DNA of 64,000 nucleotides from Gammaproteobacteria bacterium (lineage in GTDB: Bacteria > Pseudomonadota > Gammaproteobacteria > Steroidobacterales > Steroidobacteraceae): assembly GCA_025359565.1 (NCBI GenBank), contig JANYFY010000009.1, forward strand, positions 372,001 through 436,000, in the 5' to 3' direction. The notes under the pieces are model-generated. The model made no database searches, was not told the DNA's origin, and saw nothing but the letters and a program-made list of their open reading frames with translations. Within the stretch, counting starts at the first letter, position 1. Every line of letters begins with the position of its first letter. Below are positions 24,130 through 32,575 of this stretch, piece after piece. The position numbers were made by a program, and so were the translations under genes.

Positions 24130-26850
24130 TTAGCGTGTGGCTAACCGCCACATGCTGCGACCATGGGTTGCAGCGTAAAGGTCACCGGTACGAGTAATAG
24201 CAAGCTGGTAGACCGCGGTGGGTGGCAGTCCGCTGCCTGCTACGACCCATTGAGTGGCGCCTTTCTTGAGCATTAGTACTCCGAAATCGGTACCGATGAA
24301 TAAGTCGCCTCTTTGCTCGTCGCGCGCCAGTGTTGTTATAGGTAGGTCACCCAAGTTGTAACTGATGTCGTCAAAACCGGCGCTACCATTTTTGTCTACG
24401 TTGACTTCAAACACATGTCCGGGCGTTGCCGGTGTGTAAGCTCCATAGCCTGTATACGATACCCAGGCATGGCTACCGTTGCGAGGATCCACAGTAATTC
24501 CGCTCACAACGCGGCCCGGCGCAGTGATCGAGTCCACGCGCTGGAAAATGACTGTTGCCGGGTCTGGCGCATCGGCATTGCGAGTCAGAAATACTCGACC
24601 ATGGTTGGTAGCCGCCCACATGCTATGAGCATTGCCCGTGGAGCGCGCCACTAGGGCGACGACACCTGCGGTACGGTCTGCTCCAAAACTAGTTCCGGTC
24701 AGGTCGGCGCCGAGTGGCATCCAATCACCGCACATTACCTTAAAGTCACCTGTGGACTCATTGCAATGTAAATCTAAGTAGGCACGGGGTCCGCCGCTGT
24801 CAACCGTGCGCCATACATGCTGGAGACCCGCAAAAATACTGCCACCGACAATTGGATCCGCAATAATAGGCACATAGAATTCGCTGCTTTCTCCGCTGCC
24901 TAACAGCGGATCGGCAATCCAGTCCCAGCCGGCTGCGGCGCCTCCTTGAAAATTTACATCGACCTGCGGGTTGTAGTAGGTATGAAACCTAACACTGGAG
25001 TTCAGTGCATCAAAGCCGGTATTGCCACCGTCGCCGCCAACGCTCTCGAAAAACGCTGTGCCCGTTTCACCAAAAGCCCAGGTCCCGTTGTCTTGAGTAC
25101 CTCCCATCCATACGCTGTCAACGTTGCGAGGGTCGAAGGCAATGGATTGGAACTGCAGCGTGGTTAGCCCATCATTGACAGGTTCGATTACCGTGGGAAT
25201 CGCTGCAAGCCAGGAATTACAATCGACTAGATCCGCCCCAGCGAGGCCGCGAGTGGCACATTGCGCCGTCGCATTAATAAGCTTGCCACTGGTTCGCACT
25301 ACGCCGCCATCTGAAGCCGCTAGTACTTGGATCGAGTTATGCGGGTTAAATACCAGGGTATGCTGGTCGGGATGCATACCGCCGGCGGGCACTTGAGCAT
25401 CACGCGTCATATCAGTGAAACTTACGCCCGCATTGGTAGAGCGCATTACGGCGCGCCCGTTAGAAGCGGCGGGCACCTGGCCGAATATTTCAGGATAATT
25501 CATGCTGCCGCCGATCCATACGGTATCTGGGTGGCCTGGAGGACTGGCAATGTAAATATCATAGAAACATTGGCCCTGACAAAACCCGAAGCTGCCAAAA
25601 CCTGCACTGCCAGCAGTGTGGTTCGATAACGCGATCCAGCCAGGATTAGTGGTACCGTTGCTGAGTACGTTTGCCGGAACTTCGGCATTGTCGACTCGGT
25701 AAACATACGAGGTGCCGGACGCGTCAAGCGAGTCGCCCAAATAAATTCGCGTGGCATCGTCGTTGCGCGCGAGCGCGATGACGAGTCGATTAAACCCATC
25801 ATTAGGCGTGCCGGTGGCGAACACCGTGCGAAATTTTGTGTCACCGTCTAAGCTCATTGATGAACGCACGACACCAAATCCGAATATCGATAAGTACACG
25901 GTATCCAGGTCATTCGGATCCAACAAAATTTGCATGACCCCGCCCGTAAAATTACCGCCCGGGGCCGTATTTAAAACTCGCGCAAAGCTCGCACCGCCGT
26001 CATGCGACTCATATAAACCGAGATTTGCTGTTTGAGGTGGCAAGGAGGCATCGGCTGAAGCTGCCCCACCGTGTAATGCCGACATGGTGCCAAAGTACAC
26101 ATGCGAAGAATCACGCGGGTCGATGGCAATCGTTGCGATAGACAGCCCGTTCGCAAACGGTACCGACGCGGGTAGGACATGCCAGGACAAGCCGCCGTCG
26201 CTGGATTTGAATAAACCCACACCCGCTTCTGAGTCGCCCGAGGAATTTTGTTCGCCCGTTCCTGCGTAAATAATTCGTCCCCTTCCGCGGGGGTCCACCG
26301 CCAGCGAGCCGATGGCATTCGAGTCGAGTCCTGTCGATGCGGCGGTCCAGTTCAGTTTGCCGCTAAACGGATGCGTGGCGACCCAAACGCCGCCTCCGGC
26401 TGCACCCAGGAAAACGCGACAGGATCCAAAATCATCGTCTTTGCACCCTGGCGTGAGCGCGAGCGCGGTTACGCGGCCAGAGGCGGTAAAATCCCGCCCT
26501 GTATAAGTCACCGAGGCGGGTACAGTTGAAACGGGCGGTGCCAACAACGACCATGCGCGGGTATTACTGTCTGCATAATGGGTGCTAACGGCCTTGAATG
26601 CGGCACGGGCTGCATCCGACTGGGCGTTGCCCACGTCCGGTGCCGGATAAGCCATATTTTTGTACCGATGATAGTCGGGGCGACTGGTGCCATCGTCCTT
26701 GCCAACGAGGTCGACATGGGTAGGCTTTGATGCAACCCCCGCGCTTGCGGTGAATGCCAGAGCAGCGAATAAGTTCGCGAGCACCGATCGCGCAATTAAG
26801 TCGCGCTTTGCCGGCCGCTTAGATGCTGAACTTATTATGTAATTCTGCAT
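24130..26850 (-). CDS. large exported beta-propeller (BNR/sortilin-like) protein
   Basis: I choose ATG 26850 (GGGGA six bases upstream), giving 906 residues; the frame extends to 26883. The N-terminus has a basic region and a hydrophobic stretch (LANLFAALAFTASAGVASA-type) consistent with a signal peptide. The rest is a series of repeats of the BNR/Asp-box kind: GLFKSSDGGLSWHVL, GLYESHDGGASFARV, VMRSTNAGVSFTDM and AIDPRDSSHVYFG or AVDPRGRGRIIYAGTGE, as in VPS10/sortilin-like and glycosyl-hydrolase-like propellers. No catalytic residues can be assigned. It stands alone, and its role (binding or hydrolysis outside the cell) is unknown. Confidence 0.8.
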   Translation of the reverse strand: MQNYIISSASKRPAKRDLIARSVLANLFAALAFTASAGVASKPTHVDLVGKDDGTSRPDYHRYKNMAYPAPDVGNAQSDAARAAFKAVSTHYADSNTRAWSLLAPPVSTVPASVTYTGRDFTASGRVTALALTPGCKDDDFGSCRVFLGAAGGGVWVATHPFSGKLNWTAASTGLDSNAIGSLAVDPRGRGRIIYAGTGEQNSSGDSEAGVGLFKSSDGGLSWHVLPASVPFANGLSIATIAIDPRDSSHVYFGTMSALHGGAASADASLPPQTANLGLYESHDGGASFARVLNTAPGGNFTGGVMQILLDPNDLDTVYLSIFGFGVVRSSMSLDGDTKFRTVFATGTPNDGFNRLVIALARNDDATRIYLGDSLDASGTSYVYRVDNAEVPANVLSNGTTNPGWIALSNHTAGSAGFGSFGFCQGQCFYDIYIASPPGHPDTVWIGGSMNYPEIFGQVPAASNGRAVMRSTNAGVSFTDMTRDAQVPAGGMHPDQHTLVFNPHNSIQVLAASDGGVVRTSGKLINATAQCATRGLAGADLVDCNSWLAAIPTVIEPVNDGLTTLQFQSIAFDPRNVDSVWMGGTQDNGTWAFGETGTAFFESVGGDGGNTGFDALNSSVRFHTYYNPQVDVNFQGGAAAGWDWIADPLLGSGESSEFYVPIIADPIVGGSIFAGLQHVWRTVDSGGPRAYLDLHCNESTGDFKVMCGDWMPLGADLTGTSFGADRTAGVVALVARSTGNAHSMWAATNHGRVFLTRNADAPDPATVIFQRVDSITAPGRVVSGITVDPRNGSHAWVSYTGYGAYTPATPGHVFEVNVDKNGSAGFDDISYNLGDLPITTLARDEQRGDLFIGTDFGVLMLKKGATQWVVAGSGLPPTAVYQLAITRTGDLYAATHGRSMWRLATR

Positions 26851-26953
26851 TAGAATTCCCCTTGTCATAAAAAAAATAAGCATACGCCTCTATTGAGTGA
26901 GTTTTAGCGAAAGTCGCTGGGTATGCAATACTTAATAACCCTACGCATCCGCC

Positions 26954-27505
26954 CTACGGGGTTCGAAGCAACTGGGATACGTAACGGTAGGCTACTACGG
27001 TACGGCGATAAAGATGAAACGACAAATCCACGATCAAAGGTAGCCACACAAAATTAAGCCGGAAAAGCCCGATGAACAACAAGATCGTCAGGCAGCTGAA
27101 TTTGAAGTCAACCCAATTTCGGTAGGAGGTCATTGAGGCCACCAAAAGATTGACGGCGCCTAACAGCATGCAGGCAATGGCGAAGCCACGATTGATCCAA
27201 CGCCATTCGCGGCTTGACAGCGCAAAATAAGCACCGACAATAATTTTAGCAGGAGCAGTCCAACTCAGCATAGGAGCAATAATGGCAATGGTCGCGAGAG
27301 TCCAGTACAGAAGCGTAGGTTTCCAGAAAAATATTCCAGCCGGTTCGCCTTCATGAACATACAACCCAAACCAAATAGCCCATGCGCCAAATCCCGCAAA
27401 TGCAATCCTTAGCAACCACGCGCTGGCAGTGGCAGCTTGGCGGCTTCGCCAAGCCCACGCGATCAGCAGCGGTACCACCCATACGCTGGTCAACATCAGG
27501 CTCAT
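26954..27505 (-). CDS. IspZ/YciB-like inner membrane protein
   Basis: The 183-residue protein has five to six hydrophobic segments. The stretch KPTLLYWTLATIAIIAPMLS, then a WRWINRGFAIACMLLGAVNLLVA helix and NWVDFKFSCLTILLFIGLF, follows the arrangement of intracellular septation protein A (IspZ/YciB), which is involved in envelope integrity and division. The match is partial, so it may be a distant paralogue. The ATG overlaps the kinase stop by 4 bp (ATGA), so it is the last gene of the VWA-PP2C-kinase operon and probably a membrane partner of it. Confidence 0.6.
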   Translation of the reverse strand: MSLMLTSVWVVPLLIAWAWRSRQAATASAWLLRIAFAGFGAWAIWFGLYVHEGEPAGIFFWKPTLLYWTLATIAIIAPMLSWTAPAKIIVGAYFALSSREWRWINRGFAIACMLLGAVNLLVASMTSYRNWVDFKFSCLTILLFIGLFRLNFVWLPLIVDLSFHLYRRTVVAYRYVSQLLRTP

Positions 27506-28788
27506 TTAATCCACCAATAACTTATCAGCAGGCCGAAGATCCATAAAATTTCGGCGGCAATTGCGTTGCGTGTTGACAGCGACGCGCGGGGCGCTAAGTG
27601 AACAGCCGCGAATTGGGTCTGCGCAAGCGCTGCTTGAAACGGTGATGTATGGGTCTGACGCAGGGTTTTTTTGACGTATTTCAAGGTGCGAGTGGGAGCT
27701 GTTTGCATCCGTGTCAAAAAACTGCGGCGACGCGCTGCGGCCCCTTGGATCAATTGCTCACGCAGGCAAGTGGGGCACTCGCTGCTGGAGAATTTAAGAT
27801 GGCCCCGATTGCACGGTAACATTTGACCACTGTGCTTAACAGCATAAACGCTTAAGGATGCGACCCACTCTTGTGCGCTGGGGCGATTAATGGCTGAGGC
27901 CGAAAATGCGCGATCGAACAGTTCCCTTAGAGCATTCGGTAACACCTCGTGAACGCTGGCCGGTACTTTAAGAACATTTTTGTGCGCGCTGTTGCCGTAG
28001 GGGTATAAGCGATTTCGAATGCGTCCGGCTAACTCGGGTGGATAGTCTCGACTGTTTACGCCCACGCCGCTAAAAGGGTGTATCCCATAATTTAACAAGC
28101 GGAAGATGATCGTGGCCAGAGCGAATCGATCCTGCGCTTCAGGGTGCGTCACAGATCCCCCTTGAAATTCTGGTGCCAGATAGTCCGGTGTAACTTGCGG
28201 AGCATCGGAGCGAAACTCGTCTGTGGCAATATGAAAGCCATCGCAGTCGAGTATAGATACGAATAATTCAGATTTATAAACCTTCACGTTCATTGGCTTC
28301 AAGTCGACAATGGCGATGCGCATCGAGTGAAGGCAGCTGATGATGGCGGCTAAGTTAAAGCAAACTGCGACTAGCTTCCCGTAATCGATGTCGAAGTCTT
28401 CTTGGCTGGCCTGGCGGCGGTTTAGGAGATAGTCCAGTTCGAGCGTTTGATCAAAGGCAATTTTTCGCATCGCAAATCCGACAAAATCGGATTGATGCAT
28501 AATCATCGCTTCAGGCCAGGCAAGTTGCACGATACCCTGATACTCGGCCGAAATTTTCGGCAGAGTGGGTTTGTGGTTGAGCATCCATTGAATCTTGCGC
28601 TGATAGTGATTTAGCTGTGGCGGCGTAGTGGTGGCGTGATAGAGCTTTGCAAGTAAATTGGGCTGTGTATCAATCCCGAATATTTCTCCGGCACCCCCGG
28701 ATTTTCCGGTGGGAGTCAGGGTGATTTGTTCGGTTAGACTTCCGGGCCAGGCGAGCACAAATTTTTTTAAAGGTTGTTCGAACGGCAT
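27502..28788 (-). CDS. Ser/Thr protein kinase-like protein (YegI type) with zinc-ribbon and C-terminal TM
   Basis: The 428-residue protein has a kinase domain with a glycine loop (KSGGAGEIFG, 29-38), an ATP-binding Lys48 (LAKLY), the catalytic loop IVDLKPMNVKV (Asp162, Lys164, Asn167), a DFG-equivalent LDCDGF (180-185) and an APE motif LAPEF. The order resembles the E. coli YegI class found with VWA and PP2C proteins. Near residues 325-345 a CNRGH...CPTC arrangement suggests a zinc ribbon. The last 20 residues are a single transmembrane helix, placing the kinase at the inner membrane. It lies between the phosphatase gene and the IspZ-like gene. Its substrate is unknown. Confidence 0.82.
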   Translation of the reverse strand: MPFEQPLKKFVLAWPGSLTEQITLTPTGKSGGAGEIFGIDTQPNLLAKLYHATTTPPQLNHYQRKIQWMLNHKPTLPKISAEYQGIVQLAWPEAMIMHQSDFVGFAMRKIAFDQTLELDYLLNRRQASQEDFDIDYGKLVAVCFNLAAIISCLHSMRIAIVDLKPMNVKVYKSELFVSILDCDGFHIATDEFRSDAPQVTPDYLAPEFQGGSVTHPEAQDRFALATIIFRLLNYGIHPFSGVGVNSRDYPPELAGRIRNRLYPYGNSAHKNVLKVPASVHEVLPNALRELFDRAFSASAINRPSAQEWVASLSVYAVKHSGQMLPCNRGHLKFSSSECPTCLREQLIQGAAARRRSFLTRMQTAPTRTLKYVKKTLRQTHTSPFQAALAQTQFAAVHLAPRASLSTRNAIAAEILWIFGLLISYWWIK

Positions 28789-28814
28789 GACAATGGTCTG
28801 GAGGCGGTCAGCGC

Positions 28815-29549
28815 TTAGGTGAACAATGCGAGAAGTAGAGTCTTATCGTCATGCGAAATTTCGCATGCCCGCGGACTTTCCAACAAATTTCGCAAGGCCT
28901 GGTTGCCTATTGGAACGGTCGCTGCGCGCAGAAAAGTTTCAATTGGGTCGATGAAAGGCCGAAAAAAACCGCTACGTGTGCGGTTGATGGCGAAAGGTGC
29001 GGTGCCATCCGACATTAGTCCGATCATGCCTCCTTGCTGAGACCCTGGAATCGAAGTCACGCGTAGATGTTCTTTCCAGTTATCATCGGTGACGAAATAC
29101 GTCTCGTCAGTATATTCGCCATTTTCGGGCGTCGAGAGTATTGAGTCACCGCTTGAGTTTTGTACAATCGCAAACCCATCACCGATATGGAAAAACAAGC
29201 CCCCATGGGGTGTTACTACGCATCCTACGAGGGTGCACGCGTAATCGTTAAGTACTAGTTGATGCGTGCTAGACCATTGCGCAAGTTGCACACGCACACT
29301 CTCAATAGCCAATTGAATCGACGCCTCGAGGCGGTCGTTGTGGCTGGGTAGAAAGGTGGCTATTTGCTCAACCAAGGTGTGAGCAATAAAATTGGCGCCT
29401 TCGCCCCCCTTTGTTGCCGAGCCGGCTCCGTCACAAACGGTCGCTATCAGCACACCGTCTATAATCGAGAAATGACTGGCATCCTGAGTCGCATGATTTT
29501 GCTCTGAGTTGCGTTTGCCAGTGGTTGAGACTGAGAATACGCTCCACAT
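28815..29549 (-). CDS. PP2C-family protein phosphatase
   Basis: The 244-residue protein has the PP2C fold markers: ATVCDGAGSATKGGEGA (metal-binding Asp), a HIGDGFAIV motif and LMSDGTAPFA, ending with the SHDDKTLLLAL motif whose acids also bind metal. PP2C enzymes remove phosphate from Ser/Thr and need Mn or Mg. Its partners, a VWA protein upstream and a protein kinase downstream, form the kinase/phosphatase/VWA set described for E. coli yegIKL and the TerY-P group. It is 26 bp from the kinase start. Confidence 0.88.
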   Translation of the reverse strand: MWSVFSVSTTGKRNSEQNHATQDASHFSIIDGVLIATVCDGAGSATKGGEGANFIAHTLVEQIATFLPSHNDRLEASIQLAIESVRVQLAQWSSTHQLVLNDYACTLVGCVVTPHGGLFFHIGDGFAIVQNSSGDSILSTPENGEYTDETYFVTDDNWKEHLRVTSIPGSQQGGMIGLMSDGTAPFAINRTRSGFFRPFIDPIETFLRAATVPIGNQALRNLLESPRACEISHDDKTLLLALFT

Positions 29550-29556
29550 AACCTTA

Positions 29557-30231
29557 TCAGGTTGAAAGTTGCGCCCAGCTGTCCACCGGATTTAACTGCA
29601 CGGTGCCCCCAGCGGGCGCGCGCGAGACTGCGCGAATGCTGCGGCTCAACCAAATGAACAATTCCTTGAATTTGAGTCCATTCAAGCTCAACGCACCCTT
29701 GTTACTGAAATGACCAAGGGTATCTTTATTGGCTTGGTCACCAATTCCAATGGCCATAATAGTCACTCTAAGCGCGGTTTCTGCTGTCTTGCACTCGGCG
29801 GCTGTCTGCCGCCAATCGTCGGTCGGCTCCCCATCCGAGAGCAACATAATGATTGGGCGCTTATAGGATACCCCTGCTGATCGCATCTGGCTTTTCTGAG
29901 ACTCCACTTCATCTAGTGCGCATCGCATAGCGGCACCGAGCGGCGTCAGACCGCCGGCGAGAAGTTCTGGAGGAACAAAATCCATAGCATCGGTCCAATC
30001 GCCCATGACTTCTACATTCCCATCGCCGCCAAAGGAAATCACCAGTACTCTCCCGCAGCGGGCCGCGATTGAGTCTGCCTTGAGGTCAGTAGCAAGTGCC
30101 TTGAGCCCCTCATTCAGCAAGTGGATCTTATTATCTTCCTGCATGCTTCCTGAGCAATCGAGCACTAGAACCAGCGGGGCGCGCTCGTCGCTATTATCAA
30201 TGAGGGCAACGTCCGGGATTATCGTATTCAT
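29557..30231 (-). CDS. VWA-domain protein (TerY/YegL-like)
   Basis: I choose ATG 30231 (224 residues); the frame also allows 30270. A von Willebrand factor A domain spans nearly the whole protein. The metal-dependent adhesion site DCSGS is at about residues 25-29, the T in LTPLGAAM is near 94, and the D in LLSDGEPTDD is near 130. The N-terminus has no signal peptide, so it is cytoplasmic. TerY-like VWA proteins are thought to scaffold or be regulated by the co-encoded kinase and phosphatase. It is 7 bp from the PP2C gene and first in the operon. Confidence 0.87.
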   Translation of the reverse strand: MNTIIPDVALIDNSDERAPLVLVLDCSGSMQEDNKIHLLNEGLKALATDLKADSIAARCGRVLVISFGGDGNVEVMGDWTDAMDFVPPELLAGGLTPLGAAMRCALDEVESQKSQMRSAGVSYKRPIIMLLSDGEPTDDWRQTAAECKTAETALRVTIMAIGIGDQANKDTLGHFSNKGALSLNGLKFKELFIWLSRSIRAVSRAPAGGTVQLNPVDSWAQLST

Positions 30232-30354
30232 ATGCTTGAATCTATCATGCGCTGGAATGAGTGGAAACACCTACTGGTTTTCTTGCGCATTGCACGCGCG
30301 CGTGGGCTGCGAAGATTTCCACGGGATTAATCCGAGCAGTGGTTATCCAGGCGA

Positions 30355-30903
30355 CTAAAGCGCTATACCCGGCCGAGCAGGGCTTGCGGGGTCGTATTCC
30401 ATTATTTCCGCATTCTCAAGTGAAACACCTGTGAGTGCCAAGATGAAGGCCCAGTGACTGACCAGCAAAATGGTAGCGCTATCTTGTCGAGCCGCCATAA
30501 GCGAGCGAAACGCACTGGCTCGTGCTGCGGTCGCCTCCAGAGATTCAGTGCCTTCGTGCCACCATGTATGAGGGAGGTGGGCGAAATTATGTTGCGGGAA
30601 ACGTTTTGCAAGCAGGTCTGGAGAGGTGCCCACATCGCAGCTAAATGCCGTGCGTTCGCGCACCTCTTGCATAATATTCATGGGCAAGCCATACATTACT
30701 CGGATCGGTTCGGCGGTTTGTAAGGCGCGTGTGTAGGGTGAAACTATAATGCGCGACAGTCCGGTATTGGCAAGTGCTGTTGCTGCGGCGGTTGCTTGAT
30801 TTATTCCATGGGGGGTCAATTCTGGATCATGGATGCCGGGATCAATCCCGCTCTGGTTAAAATGTAAATTAAAGTAGCTTTGCCCATGACGTAACAGAAA
30901 CAT
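30355..30903 (-). CDS. histidine phosphatase superfamily protein
   Basis: The 182-residue protein starts FLLRHGQSYFN, the phosphohistidine RHG motif (His6), with SPYTRALQTAEPI and a second histidine in LLVSHWAF, the pattern of phosphoglycerate-mutase-like phosphatases (SixA/CobC type). It lies 124 bp upstream of the VWA gene on the same strand, so it may or may not share its transcript. A link to protein-phosphate signalling is plausible but only by neighbourhood. Confidence 0.83.
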   Translation of the reverse strand: MFLLRHGQSYFNLHFNQSGIDPGIHDPELTPHGINQATAAATALANTGLSRIIVSPYTRALQTAEPIRVMYGLPMNIMQEVRERTAFSCDVGTSPDLLAKRFPQHNFAHLPHTWWHEGTESLEATAARASAFRSLMAARQDSATILLVSHWAFILALTGVSLENAEIMEYDPASPARPGIAL

Positions 30904-31021
30904 ATCATCCCCTCAATAGCGCATTGACGCAAAATTGCCGCCAATGAGCGATAAAAAACGCGCATAATATTAACCTATTAAGTTCCCGCCGCATCGCGAC
31001 GCCGAATACAGTCTGTCGGAT

Positions 31022-32440
31022 ATGAAATTACCTCGGCAATTCTTAAGTGCCTTCGTGGCCACCGCACTGGTCGCCAGTGCAATTTTACTGGTGGCGTGTG
31101 CACTGCAGCCCGTTAGCCCGCTCGCAACGGGACGGCAAGCTTCCTTTCAACCGCCTATTGTATTTGTGCATGGTAATGGTGACACGGCAGCACTTTGGCA
31201 AACAACAATCTGGCGTTTTGAATCCAATGGCTGGTCGCGTGACCGTTTGCATGCGATAGAGGTACCTTATCCCTCCGCGCGTGAAGACAACGACAAAGAA
31301 CAACCGGGTAGTACTTCGACCGAAGAGAATAAGGATTACTTGCAACGCGAAGTGGAACAGACGCTGAAAGCAACCGGCGCTAGTAAGGTCGTGTTATTTG
31401 GGAATTCTCGCGGTGGTTATGCAATCCGTGACTACATTCAGAACGGCGGTGGAGCGGCTACGGTTTCCATGGCAATTTTGAGCGGCGCGCCCAATCATGG
31501 TGTTTGGGCAATCAAGAATTTTAGGGAAGGCAATGAGTTTGCTGGCACGGGGCCCTTTTTGACTCACCTTAACGCAGCTAAAGATGAGGCGGGCGATGAG
31601 GTCACAGGTCCGGTCAAGTGGTTGACCATTCGCTCCGATAATAATGATAAGTATGCTCAGCCAACCGATCTGTGGATCGGCGCTCACGGTATTGCGACGA
31701 ACGTGACCTTTAAGGGGCCTGAGCTTAAAGGAGCTACCAACATTGTGATTGCGCATATCGATCATCGCGAAACGGCGTATTCGCCCGCCGCATTTTCAGC
31801 GGCTTTTTCATTTATTACTGGTAAGTTGCCTCAGACAACTGATATCCGGCGTGAAAGCGACATTATTCTGAGCGGCACAATAACGGGTCGCGGACTCAAT
31901 TCCCTGCAACCGCAGACCGGAGATTATTTCAATAACCTGCCGATAGCGGGTGCGAGCTTGCAGATTTACGCGACTGACGACTCCGGTGCACGAATAGGGG
32001 ATTCGATGCTGCGCAGCACGGTGGGAAAGGATGGTCGTTGGGGACCCTTTCATGCTCGTATCGGTGTTCAATATGAGTTCGTCATGAGTGCCATGGGCTA
32101 TGCCACCACGCATCTTTACCGAAGTCCGTTTCCGCGTTCTAGCGATATCGTCAATCTACGTCCGGAGCGACTCACCGAAGCCGACGGTAAGGCCCAGTCC
32201 GTGGTTACGCTATTTCGACCGCGCGGCTACTTTGACCGGCAACGTGACAAAATAGTATTCGATGGACAAACCGTACTACCGGGTGTTCCGGCAGTGGGGG
32301 CCGGTGTAGCGAGTTCTAAGATGCTCATTACCGAAGCGGGTAATCGAGCCATTCGTGGGGAATTTAACGGTGAAGTCGTTACGGGGAGAACCTGGCCGGC
32401 CGCAGATAACCATGCGGTAGTGCTCGAGATAACGCAGTAG
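31022..32440 (+). CDS. alpha/beta hydrolase (lipase-like) lipoprotein
   Basis: The 472-residue protein has a signal peptide with a lipobox (LLVAC, Cys26). The hydrolase domain (about 40-270) starts PPIVFVHGNGDTAALW and has a nucleophile elbow VVLFGNSRGGYA with the serine at about 128, followed by a late IAHIDHRET histidine. The C-terminal part (about 285-470) looks like two beta-rich domains (for example ASLQIYATDDSGARIGDS), possibly substrate-binding or carrier domains. It is probably an outer-membrane or exported esterase. The substrate is unknown. Confidence 0.78.
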   Translation: MKLPRQFLSAFVATALVASAILLVACALQPVSPLATGRQASFQPPIVFVHGNGDTAALWQTTIWRFESNGWSRDRLHAIEVPYPSAREDNDKEQPGSTSTEENKDYLQREVEQTLKATGASKVVLFGNSRGGYAIRDYIQNGGGAATVSMAILSGAPNHGVWAIKNFREGNEFAGTGPFLTHLNAAKDEAGDEVTGPVKWLTIRSDNNDKYAQPTDLWIGAHGIATNVTFKGPELKGATNIVIAHIDHRETAYSPAAFSAAFSFITGKLPQTTDIRRESDIILSGTITGRGLNSLQPQTGDYFNNLPIAGASLQIYATDDSGARIGDSMLRSTVGKDGRWGPFHARIGVQYEFVMSAMGYATTHLYRSPFPRSSDIVNLRPERLTEADGKAQSVVTLFRPRGYFDRQRDKIVFDGQTVLPGVPAVGAGVASSKMLITEAGNRAIRGEFNGEVVTGRTWPAADNHAVVLEITQ

Positions 32441-32478
32441 CGCTTGATTGTTGAATCCGGTATCTTCCCGCAACCCGT

Positions 32479-32553
32479 GCGCGCTTAGCTCAGCGGTAGA
32501 GCATCACCTTGACATGGTGGGGGTCAGTGGTTCGATCCCACTAGCGCGCACCA
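32479..32553 (+). tRNA. tRNA-Val (GAC)
   Basis: The cloverleaf is complete: acceptor GCGCGCT pairing with AGCGCGC, D-arm GCTCAGCGGTAGAGC, anticodon stem TCACC/GGTGG with loop ttGACat, T-arm AGTGGTTCGATCCCACT, discriminator A and an encoded CCA at 32551-32553. It lies 22 bp before thrS, a conserved arrangement in many beta- and gammaproteobacteria. Confidence 0.96.
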
Positions 32554-32575
32554 CTCTCTTAAAGTATAGGTATTT

